Shown here: piece after piece, positions 1 through 5,271 of the stretch
Numbering within the stretch: position 1 is the stretch's first letter
How the letters are laid out: every line of letters starts with the position of its first letter
Assembly: GCA_905214265.1 (NCBI GenBank)
Contig: CAJMLQ010000097.1
Location: 1 to 11,171 of the forward strand
Source of the DNA: an uncultured bacterium
Lineage (GTDB): Bacteria > Bacillota > Clostridia > Oscillospirales > Ruminococcaceae
DNA: 11,171 nucleotides
Direction of reading: 5' to 3'
Notes under the pieces: model-generated
Seen by the model: only the letters and a program-made list of their open reading frames with translations
Told to the model about the DNA's origin: nothing
Databases searched by the model: none
Position numbers and translations under genes: made by a program

Positions 1-5
1 GATCT

Positions 6-620
6 ATGCTAAATAACAAAGGCTTTGACTTATGGGCAGACGGCTATGATAAAAGCGTCGGGCTGTCCGATGAGGCGGGGGCATACCCCTTTGCCGGATA
101 CAAAAACATTTTAAACGAAATCTACAATCGGGTGTTGTCCCATTCCGGGAAAACCGTGCTGGATATTGGCTTTGGTACCGGAACTCTTACCGCCAAACTC
201 TATGAACAGGGCTGCCAAATCTATGGCCAAGATTTTTCCGGGCGGATGCTGGAACTGGCGTAAAAGAAAATGCCGGGAGCCAGACTGTATCAGGGCGATT
301 TTTCCCTGGGCCTGGCCGAGGATTTGAAGAAGAACAAATACGACGCCATCATCGCAACCTATTCGATCCATCATCTAACCGATCCGCAGAAAGTCTGCTT
401 AATTGAGAGCCTGCTGCCGCTGCTGAACGAGGGCGGCTCCATCTACATTGGCGATGTGGCGTTCGCAACCCGCGCGGAGCTGGAAGTATGCATGGAGCAG
501 ACTGGCGCCGGATGGGATGAGGATGAAATCTACCCTGTATTTGACGAGTTAAAAAAGTCGTTTCCAAAAATGGAATTTGAACAACTTTCCTGCTGTGCCG
601 GATTGCTCACTTTGAAGTAA
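6..620 (+). pseudogene. class I SAM-dependent methyltransferase, interrupted by an in-frame stop
   Basis: The reading frame from the ATG at 6 to the TAA at 618-620 would encode 204 residues but is cut by a TAA at 261-263 (codon 86). The frame is the same on both sides, so this is a nonsense change and not a frameshift. The N-terminal half has SAM-binding motif I (VLDIGFGTGT, residues 51-60) and the acidic residue after strand 2 (GQDF, D76). The C-terminal half has GDF, the ATYSIHHLTD segment and LLNEGGSIYIGD, in the order of a Rossmann methyltransferase. The overall pattern and length resemble the Bacillus YrrT-like family, whose substrate I cannot assign here. The stop separates the SAM-binding strands from the rest of the fold, so neither half should work alone. 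The ATG at 270 lacks a good ribosome binding site. The true start could lie left of the window, although the N terminus fits the family. One base error would restore the gene. Confidence 0.8.
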
Positions 621-678
621 CTCCTTCCGTCCGCCGCAAGCAAATTTCAAAGGCCGAATATTGAAACGCGTCTTGCAT

Positions 679-714
679 AAAAGCCAGCTTGACGCAATCA
701 TGCTGGCTTTTGCC
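679..714 (+). terminator. rho-independent terminator after the methyltransferase gene
   Basis: A perfect 10-bp stem, AAAAGCCAGC (679-688) with GCTGGCTTTT (702-711), encloses a 13-nt loop and ends in a short T tract. It lies about 60 bp after the methyltransferase stop codon. Confidence 0.75.
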
Positions 715-730
715 ATACTGTTCTGCAGAC

Positions 731-754
731 GCCCGCCAAACGGCAGGGCTTTTT
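731..754 (+). terminator. second, weaker terminator-like hairpin
   Basis: GCCCGCC (731-737), loop AAAC, then GGC, a bulged A and GGGC (742-749) give a 7-bp stem with one bulge. Five T residues follow directly (750-754). It stands about 20 bp after the first hairpin and may act as a backup terminator. Confidence 0.45.
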
Positions 755-811
755 CTTCCGAAAATCTTAGGAATTCCTTTTGAAAATCTTCCAGCATTTC
801 CTCAAAATCTG

Positions 812-820
812 TGTTATTCT
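812..820 (+). promoter_or_regulatory. possible extended -10 promoter for the amidase gene
   Basis: TGTTATTCT has the TGn extension and a 4/6 match to TATAAT. It lies just upstream of the amidase ribosome binding site and after two terminators, so a promoter is needed here. No convincing -35 box is visible at 16-18 bp. Confidence 0.35.
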
Positions 821-851
821 GAATGCAACCTCTTTGAAAGGCGGGAACCGT

Positions 852-1580
852 ATGCCGCGTCGCCGTATTCGCTGGAGCCGCATCCTGCTGTTCCTCCTCG
901 CATTGGCCGGAGCCGTCTGGGCCTGGCGGATCTTTTCCGACCCCCGCATTCCCATTGCCCTGGATGCCGGCCACGGTGGGGACGATCCCGGCGCCTCCGG
1001 CATCATCGGCGAGACCCAGCTGACCGAAGCCACGGTCCGCGCCCTGGCCTCTTACCTAGAGGCCGACCCCTCCTATCGGGTTATCCTCTGCCGGGACCTG
1101 AACCAGGGCGCCGGTCTGAACAGCCGTTGGAAAAAAGCCAACTTTCACCGTGCCCAGCTGCTCCTCAGTGTCCATGGGAACTCTGCAGAAGACTCTACCG
1201 CCTCCGGTTTCGAGGCCTACCCCGCCCCGCCCGGCCGAGAAAACCACGCCGAAAGTCTCCGGTTTGCTAACCTTCTGGCCAGCCGCATGACGGAAACCGG
1301 CATCCGTCTCCGGGGTGAGGAGGGCATCCGCTACGCTTATTACGTCGATTCGGTCAAAGTCCTCCAGGACCCTTCTGCCGCCCCGTTGGACGCCCCTTCT
1401 TTCGCCATGGTCGACTATCCCAGCTGCCCTGCGGTCCTAGTAGAGCAGTGCTTCGTCACGAACCCGGAAGACGTGAAGCTGCTCGGAACAGAGACGGGCT
1501 GCCAGACCGCCGCCTGGCAGTACTACCTGGCTATCTGCGACTATTTCGGTACCCAGCCCCAAACCGGCGCATTCAATTAA
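852..1580 (+). CDS. membrane-anchored N-acetylmuramoyl-L-alanine amidase (Amidase_3 type)
   Basis: This 242-residue protein is a zinc-dependent peptidoglycan amidase that cleaves the bond between N-acetylmuramic acid and L-alanine of the stem peptide. A basic N terminus (MPRRRIRWSR) is followed by one hydrophobic segment (about residues 11-25), an uncleaved anchor or signal peptide that puts the catalytic domain outside the cell. The domain begins at residue 33. Expected zinc ligands are H41 in ALDAGHGGDDPGA, E54 in IIGETQLTE and H108 in LLSVHGN; the catalytic glutamate is E198 in VLVEQCFVTNPED. All are present and in order, so the enzyme should be active. No separate cell-wall-binding domain is seen. 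The ATG at 852 is preferred to one at 780 because AAAGGCGG lies 8 nt upstream of it and the upstream extension has no domain character. It appears monocistronic. A role in wall turnover, division or sporulation cannot be told apart from sequence. Confidence 0.92.
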   Translation: MPRRRIRWSRILLFLLALAGAVWAWRIFSDPRIPIALDAGHGGDDPGASGIIGETQLTEATVRALASYLEADPSYRVILCRDLNQGAGLNSRWKKANFHRAQLLLSVHGNSAEDSTASGFEAYPAPPGRENHAESLRFANLLASRMTETGIRLRGEEGIRYAYYVDSVKVLQDPSAAPLDAPSFAMVDYPSCPAVLVEQCFVTNPEDVKLLGTETGCQTAAWQYYLAICDYFGTQPQTGAFN

Positions 1581-1617
1581 ACTACCGGCCGTGTCCTTAA
1601 AGGCGCGGCCGGTAGTT
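1580..1617. terminator. bidirectional terminator between convergent genes
   Basis: The arms 1580-1590 (AACTACCGGCC) and 1607-1617 (GGCCGGTAGTT) pair perfectly, with further pairs inside. On the plus strand it is followed by TTCTTCT, and on the minus strand by TTTAATT. It overlaps the last base of the amidase stop codon and also lies just beyond the end of the minus-strand operon. Confidence 0.8.
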
Positions 1618-1637
1618 CTTCTGCCTAGACCATGTTT

Positions 1638-1793
1638 TCAAAGGTCCTTCAGGTTCATTTTCTCCAGTTCAGACAGCTTTGCCTGTTTCCGCTTCTTGCT
1701 GAGCAGACAGACCGCCAGGATTACCGCTCCCACAGCCATAAACCCCAGCAGTACACAAATCCCAACCAAAAGGACTAGTCCGATACTCGACAT
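1638..1793 (-). CDS. 51-residue single-span membrane protein, function unknown
   Basis: This small gene starts at the ATG complementary to 1791-1793 and stops at 1638-1640. The first half is almost wholly hydrophobic (about residues 4-31, rich in L, V, G and I). It is followed by a strongly basic KKRKQAK and a short amphipathic tail (LSELEKMNLKDL). By the positive-inside rule the C terminus should be cytoplasmic. AAAGGGGG stands 8 nt before the ATG, and the start lies 4-6 bases beyond the stop of the upstream DUF2089-type gene, so the two are almost certainly co-transcribed and translationally coupled. I do not recognise a family. The operon suggests a small membrane partner, sensor or modulator linked to that regulator, which is inference. 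Confidence 0.7.
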   Translation of the reverse strand: MSSIGLVLLVGICVLLGFMAVGAVILAVCLLSKKRKQAKLSELEKMNLKDL

Positions 1794-1796
1794 TTT

Positions 1797-2087
1797 TCAT
1801 ACCCCCTTTGCCTTCCGGTACTCCTGAATCAGCAGCTTTGCCGCCTCAAACTCAATCTTTTCGTCGATTGCAAGCCTCTTGACAAGTGCGATATACGGAT
1901 CCTGCTGCACTGTATCATAGACCCGGATTTTCTGGATCAGCTTATCCAAACGGAGCCGCACTGTAGGGTACGTTACTCCGTACTGTCCCGCGACCTCCTT
2001 TAAAGATCCCGAAGCCAGTAAAAAACGCTTGATAAAGGCGGCGTCTTCTTCATCCAAATCCGCCATCCATTCCGGCATGATATCCAT
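1797..2087 (-). CDS. DUF2089-type helix-turn-helix protein (short form)
   Basis: This 96-residue protein matches the conserved pattern of DUF2089 proteins: a start like MPEWMADLDEEDAAFIKRF, then LLASGSLKEVAGQYGVTYPT and VRLRLDKLIQKI. Residues about 28-56 form a clear helix-turn-helix, with LKEVAGQYGV as first helix and turn and TYPTVRLRLDKLIQ as recognition helix. The zinc ribbon found at the N terminus of longer DUF2089 members is absent. The C-terminal 35 residues are predicted helical and charged. It is probably a DNA-binding regulator, although the family has no firm assigned role. AAAGGAGG precedes the ATG at good spacing, and a clear promoter lies just upstream. It heads a two-gene operon with a 51-residue membrane protein, which makes a membrane or envelope response plausible but unproven. 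Confidence 0.85.
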   Translation of the reverse strand: MDIMPEWMADLDEEDAAFIKRFLLASGSLKEVAGQYGVTYPTVRLRLDKLIQKIRVYDTVQQDPYIALVKRLAIDEKIEFEAAKLLIQEYRKAKGV

Positions 2088-2115
2088 ATCCGAACCGCCT
2101 CCTTTCTCTGGATTT

Positions 2116-2144
2116 ATTATACTATTTAATATTATTAAAGTAAA
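2116..2144 (-). promoter_or_regulatory. sigma-A-type promoter of the DUF2089 operon
   Basis: On the minus strand, TTTACT (complement of 2139-2144) and a perfect TATAAT (complement of 2116-2121) are separated by exactly 17 bp. The AAAGGAGG ribosome binding site follows about 15 nt after the -10 box, so the leader is very short. Confidence 0.75.
2125..2139. promoter_or_regulatory. candidate operator palindrome inside the promoter spacer
   Basis: TTTAAT-ATT-ATTAAA is a perfect 6-3-6 inverted repeat lying between the -35 and -10 boxes of the DUF2089 operon. A protein bound here would block RNA polymerase, as expected for autoregulation by the helix-turn-helix product. The local AT richness makes chance palindromes likely, so confidence is modest. 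Confidence 0.35.
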
Positions 2145-2203
2145 TACTTAATTTTGTTTTTAATATTATAAAAATTATAATTGATTTTATTTTTACCACT
2201 CTC

Positions 2204-2242
2204 AAAAACAAACCTCCCTTCGTCAAATCGACAAAGGGAGGT
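2204..2242 (-). terminator. orphan rho-independent terminator, minus strand
   Basis: AACCTCCCTT on the plus strand (about 2211-2220) pairs with AAGGGAGGTT (about 2233-2242) around a roughly 12-nt loop. Read on the minus strand, the stem is followed by TGTTTTTGAG, a U-rich tail. On the plus strand no T tract follows. No clear minus-strand gene ends just before it, so it may be left from a deleted or decayed gene. Confidence 0.65.
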
Positions 2243-2359
2243 TAGCGCCAAGCCATACAGGCCGATAATGTTCATGTGCAATAAAAGTAACACCAAATAT
2301 AACAGACAGCAATCCATTATTTCATAAAAATTGTTTTGATTTGAAATGGAATTTTGAAG

Positions 2360-2503
2360 ATGTTAAACTGCGTTGCTTGCTGCAACGGGCGGTTACGGTC
2401 TATTGGAAAAGCAGTTGTAACTGCCTTAATCATTTTTGTTGCATTATCGATCTTATTCTGTATTGGTGGGGTTGCAACATTCAATAGTTTTTCAGGAATA
2501 TAG
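2360..2503 (+). CDS. doubtful small membrane ORF (47 residues)
   Basis: The frame from the ATG at 2360 to the TAG at 2501-2503 encodes a short cysteine-containing N terminus (MLNCVACCNGRLRS) and one hydrophobic span (about residues 18-40, VVTALIIFVALSILFCIGG). No good ribosome binding site is present, and the frame is closed by a TGA 18 bases upstream. It could be a genuine small membrane peptide, a C-terminal remnant, or chance in AT-rich DNA. A 70-codon minus-strand frame overlaps it with no better support. Confidence 0.25.
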   Translation: MLNCVACCNGRLRSIGKAVVTALIIFVALSILFCIGGVATFNSFSGI

Positions 2504-2599
2504 GCACAAAGAGCGAATGCCGTTCTCAAGGATTCGTGCAGCTGCCGGAATTATAGCCCATCAGTCCAAAGTCAAAAAAGGGAGTCGCGAATCTGTCAC

Positions 2600-2628
2600 T
2601 TGCGGAAACCCAGATTTCATGCTACCAT
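2600..2628 (+). promoter_or_regulatory. possible promoter for the membrane-anchored hydrolase
   Basis: TTGCGG (2600-2605) and TACCAT (2623-2628) are separated by exactly 17 bp. The matches are partial (3/6 and 4/6). It lies about 90 bp before the hydrolase start, in the only stretch where a promoter would be expected. Confidence 0.35.
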
Positions 2629-2720
2629 AGAGAAAATGGCCGCCTTGGATCAGAATGCCTTCGCCAGGAGCCCTACATCCGAAAGCAAGGGCAGGCAGGC
2701 CGAAATCAGGAGGGATTTTC

Positions 2721-3668
2721 ATGGGGATCTGGATTTTTACTGTCAGTGTGCTGATTCTGGCCTTGGCTGCCCTCATTGGCGGCGCGTTCTATTTTTTCCG
2801 CTTTGCCATCGCCCGCCCCGAAAACCCGGCGGACTTAGAGGAGATCAACAGCCCCGCTTATGACGGAAGCCGCTGGCATCAGGCAGCCCGTAAGGGGCTC
2901 GCCCTGATGCGGTCCCTCCCCAAGGAAGAGTTGTTCCGCACCTCCCGGGATGGTCTGAAGCTCCATGCCACCTTCTTTCCGGCTTCTCAGCCGTCAAACC
3001 GCACCGTCTTGGCCATCCACGGATACAAGAGCTGCGGCTGGAAGGAATACAGCCTGTTCCTCGCGTTTTACCGCTCTCTGGGCTTCAACATGCTCCTTCC
3101 CGACAACCGCGCCCACGGCCAGAGCGAGGGCAACTATATCGGCTTCGGCAATCTGGACCGGTTTGACTGCGCCATGTGGGCAGAGTACCTGGCCGGGCGT
3201 TTCGGCCCCGATTCAGAAATCCTGCTCCACGGCGTGTCCATGGGTGCTGCCACCGTCCTCTCAGCCGCCGGGGACCCTCTGCCTCCCCAGGTGAAAGGCA
3301 TCGTGGCCGACTGCAGCTATACCTCTGCGTGGGAGGAATTCTCCCACGAAATGAAGCGGAGCTTCCACTTGCCGGTTTTCCCGATCCTTCCCCTCTGTGA
3401 AGGCATCTGCAGGATTCGGGCCGGTTACGGTTTCCGGAAAAACAGTCCCCTGGAGCAGGTCCGCAAGGCAAAGGTACCCATTCTGTTTATCCACGGGGAC
3501 CAGGACGATTTTGTCCCAACCCAGATGGTCTACCCACTTTTTGAAGCCTGCCCCACGGAAAAACGGCTGCTCCTGATAGAGGGTGCGAAGCACGCCGAAA
3601 GCATGGCGGCTGCTCCGGAAAAATATCAACAGGCAGTCAAGGATTTCCTCAAAATCTGCTCGAAATAG
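2721..3668 (+). CDS. membrane-anchored alpha/beta hydrolase
   Basis: This 315-residue serine hydrolase belongs to the alpha/beta fold superfamily and resembles Bacillus YqkD-like and BEM46-like proteins. One N-terminal transmembrane segment (about residues 4-28) tethers it to the membrane. The fold follows from residue about 70: TVLAIHGYKS (oxyanion region), LLPDNRAHGQSEG, the nucleophile elbow GVSMGA with S173, the acid D262 in IHGDQDDFVP and H291 in EGAKHAES. The triad is complete, so activity is expected; the substrate cannot be predicted, but an esterase or acyl-hydrolase is most likely. The ATG at 2721 is preferred to one at 2655 because AGGAGGG lies 6 nt upstream and the transmembrane segment then starts at residue 4. 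A SufBD-like pseudogene follows 90 bp downstream with no terminator between them, so co-transcription is possible. Confidence 0.9.
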   Translation: MGIWIFTVSVLILALAALIGGAFYFFRFAIARPENPADLEEINSPAYDGSRWHQAARKGLALMRSLPKEELFRTSRDGLKLHATFFPASQPSNRTVLAIHGYKSCGWKEYSLFLAFYRSLGFNMLLPDNRAHGQSEGNYIGFGNLDRFDCAMWAEYLAGRFGPDSEILLHGVSMGAATVLSAAGDPLPPQVKGIVADCSYTSAWEEFSHEMKRSFHLPVFPILPLCEGICRIRAGYGFRKNSPLEQVRKAKVPILFIHGDQDDFVPTQMVYPLFEACPTEKRLLLIEGAKHAESMAAAPEKYQQAVKDFLKICSK

Positions 3669-3758
3669 CAAGATCTTTCTGCCTACATTGCTCTGGGGAA
3701 AGGCTCTTTCGCCGAAAGGAGGCAATTACCATTGAAAATTCAGAGGGGGGAAAAGTCA

Positions 3759-4189
3759 ATGGATATCATTCAAGCATTGCAGGATAAAAATAACCAAAAC
3801 GCCTATCAGCTTCTTTTAGAGCTTGAAACGAAATCCTCTGAAACCAATGAGCTGTATCCGTATTTTGAAAACTTATCGAGCATAAAAATTCTTTCGTCCG
3901 GGTGCGCGGATTTCGTTTGTGCTGTGCGCAGACGCCATGGGATGTCGATGATAAAATGGGAAGACATCTGCACCAGCTGCTTACCGTGTTAGAGGATGAG
4001 AAACCCGCAGTGGTAAGACAATACTTGGCCGCCCTCCATTCCACGATCCTGCGGAGACCGAAGTTGGGCAGCGCTATTGAGCCAAAGCTGAAAACGCTGA
4101 ATCCATCAAAATACCCAGATAGTATGTGCTCTCTTATCGAAAAAGACATCGGACGGCTTCGAAAGGAAATCCGGACAGTTCAAATGTGA
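3759..4189 (+). pseudogene. SufBD-like helical-repeat protein, frameshifted
   Basis: Two frames together spell one protein of about 143 residues typical of the small Clostridial proteins annotated 'SufBD protein', which look like HEAT-type helical repeats. The first frame, from the ATG at 3759, gives MDIIQALQDKNNQNAYQLLL and continues to YFENL near 3875. Then the frame must change by -1: NSFVRVRGFRLCCAQTPWD, LEDEKPAVVRQYLAALHS and SMCSLIEKDIGRLRKE follow in the other frame up to the TGA at 4187-4189. A single lost base near 3873-3877 would explain it, although the junction seems a few residues shorter than in relatives I recall, so a slightly larger deletion is possible. Unshifted translation adds unrelated residues and ends at 3992. 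The preferred start has GAGGGGGG 8 nt upstream; a TTG at 3732 behind AAAGGAGG is an alternative. The family's function is not established, and the name does not imply iron-sulfur assembly here. Confidence 0.75.
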
Positions 4190-4254
4190 CGGAACACCCG
4201 CAAGTTTCAAAAATACTGTGAAGGGCACAGCGCACGAATCAGCAGCATCCGCGT

Positions 4255-4302
4255 CCTGATAAAACAAGGAAGCCGCGCAATTTCTTTGCGCAGCTTCCTT
4301 GT
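4255..4302 (-). terminator. rho-independent terminator of the minus-strand hydrolase
   Basis: The arms 4264-4280 and 4286-4302 form a 17-bp stem with one C/A mismatch and a 5-nt loop. On the minus strand the stem runs into TTGTTTTATC. It begins 24 bp beyond the hydrolase stop codon. On the plus strand no T tract follows, so it serves mainly the minus-strand gene. Confidence 0.85.
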
Positions 4303-4326
4303 CCGCAATAACTGCGGGAACCGTTC

Positions 4327-5067
4327 CTATCCGGCAAACCGCCGGAGAAATGCGACAATGGGAGAAGGATCCTCCAGGCTATGAGGGTGATGCCCACAGT
4401 TCGGCTTAACGATGGTCTCCAGAACGCCGCCGGCCTTTCGGAACCGCTCCTGGAATAAGGCACCGTTTTCTTCAAAAGGCACCACCGTGTCCGAGCCCCC
4501 TGCCACCAGCATCACCGGAATCCCCGCCTGTGCAAGAGCTTCCGTCCGATCCAGCGGATTTTCGCGAAAGTCCGCTGCCGTCTCCTCCGTCAGGCCATAA
4601 CAGGCCAGGCACTCCGCCCATTCCCGCTCTCCGCCACAGCCTGCACCCCTGCCGCCGGGCCAACTGCAGATATCCAGCACCGGCGCATCCAGATAAAGCG
4701 CCGCCACGGTTTCCGGATAGGCCACGGCATAGTTGCAGGCATACAGGCCACCGCGACTGAATCCGAACAGCACCGTCCGTTCCGCCAAATGGAACTCCCG
4801 GACCACGGCATCCCGGAATTCCCGCATCCACTGGACGGCCTGGGGACAGCCGTAGAGATTGCTGACCCGATGGTACGCCAGATGATAACCAAGCTTCAGC
4901 ATAGCCAGGTCTGCCTGCGCAAAGGCTCCGAAAAACTCCGTACGCCAGACCCAGGGATTCCCGGGCAGGGGTTTTCCCGGACATACAATGAAGCTCTCCC
5001 GTCCGCCTATGGTAAAATCCTTTTTGACAAATCCCTCCCATGAGGAAGATGTTGCTGTGATCGCCAT
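4327..5067 (-). CDS. cytoplasmic alpha/beta hydrolase, probable carbohydrate-linked esterase
   Basis: This 246-residue protein has no signal peptide or membrane segment and should act in the cytoplasm. The serine hydrolase triad is visible: S104 in the elbow LFGFSRGG, D193 in VAGGSDTVVP and a histidine (H226 or H227) in NCGHHPHSL. An N-terminal motif, NPWVWRTEFFGAF (about residues 37-49), and LYGCPQAVQWM (about 71-81) mark a particular family of prolyl-oligopeptidase-like hydrolases. Its substrate is not known to me. The gene has its own promoter and terminator. It is divergent from a sugar-responsive two-component system and importer, which suggests removal of acyl groups from, or other trimming of, imported oligosaccharides; that is inference from position. 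The ATG complementary to 5065-5067 is supported by AAAGGCGG 8-9 nt upstream. Confidence 0.85.
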   Translation of the reverse strand: MAITATSSSWEGFVKKDFTIGGRESFIVCPGKPLPGNPWVWRTEFFGAFAQADLAMLKLGYHLAYHRVSNLYGCPQAVQWMREFRDAVVREFHLAERTVLFGFSRGGLYACNYAVAYPETVAALYLDAPVLDICSWPGGRGAGCGGEREWAECLACYGLTEETAADFRENPLDRTEALAQAGIPVMLVAGGSDTVVPFEENGALFQERFRKAGGVLETIVKPNCGHHPHSLEDPSPIVAFLRRFAG

Positions 5068-5096
5068 CGAAGCACCGCCTTTCTGTTTCTCTTTTG

Positions 5097-5125
5097 ATTA
5101 TACAGTTGTCCGAGGAGAAATACAA
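5097..5125 (-). promoter_or_regulatory. promoter of the minus-strand hydrolase
   Basis: On the minus strand, TTGTAT (complement of 5120-5125) and a perfect TATAAT (complement of 5097-5102) are separated by 17 bp. Transcription would start about 20 bp before the ribosome binding site. Confidence 0.65.
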
Positions 5126-5173
5126 GAGGAATACAAAAAAGGTCGTCTTTTGCTATTTTGATAGATATTTTTC

Positions 5174-5201
5174 GCCGAGATTTCATTAGAAACTCCGAAA
5201 A
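5174..5201 (+). promoter_or_regulatory. paired CCGA(G/A)A elements upstream of the regulator gene
   Basis: GCCGAGATTT (5174-5183) and TCCGAAAA (5194-5201) carry CCGA cores 20 bp apart and end 3 bp before the putative -35 box. Related elements occur before the importer operon. They are candidate binding sites for the AraC-type response regulator; this is inference from similarity and spacing. Confidence 0.3.
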
Positions 5202-5204
5202 GTC

Positions 5205-5233
5205 TATACAGATTTCCAAAACTGTGCTATTGT
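5205..5233 (+). promoter_or_regulatory. probable promoter of the two-component operon
   Basis: TATACA (5205-5210) and TATTGT (5228-5233) are separated by 17 bp, each a 4/6 match to consensus. It lies about 30 bp before the regulator's ribosome binding site. Confidence 0.45.
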
Positions 5234-5271
5234 AAAAAGTAATTTGAGAAACTTTAGATGGGAGGATGCAT

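Larger units (their letters stand above)
2145..2720. other. AT-rich, gene-poor intergenic region
   Basis: Roughly 580 bp with no well-supported gene. The part from 2145 to about 2520 is visibly AT-rich against the GC-rich flanks. It holds a terminator hairpin facing the minus strand (2211-2242), a doubtful 47-residue membrane ORF (2360-2503), and short minus-strand frames overlapping them. From about 2560 the composition returns to that of the flanks and a possible promoter for the next hydrolase appears. I saw no terminal inverted repeats, target duplications or recognisable transposase fragments. It may be the eroded remains of a lost gene. Confidence 0.6.

Noticed and set aside
261..263. 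Stop-codon recoding or selenocysteine/pyrrolysine in the methyltransferase
   Set aside because: The codon is TAA, which is not used for selenocysteine (TGA) or pyrrolysine (TAG). Other genes here end normally in TAA, and no recoding structure is apparent.
689..1270. 193-codon plus-strand frame overlapping the amidase
   Set aside because: Its product is rich in Pro, Arg and Ser, typical of an out-of-frame shadow, while the amidase frame carries all catalytic motifs.
2135..2529. Two abutting minus-strand frames (60 and 70 codons) around the orphan terminator
   Set aside because: No good ribosome binding site or recognisable motif. One runs straight through the terminator hairpin into AT-rich promoter DNA. 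They could be gene remnants, but I cannot support them as genes.
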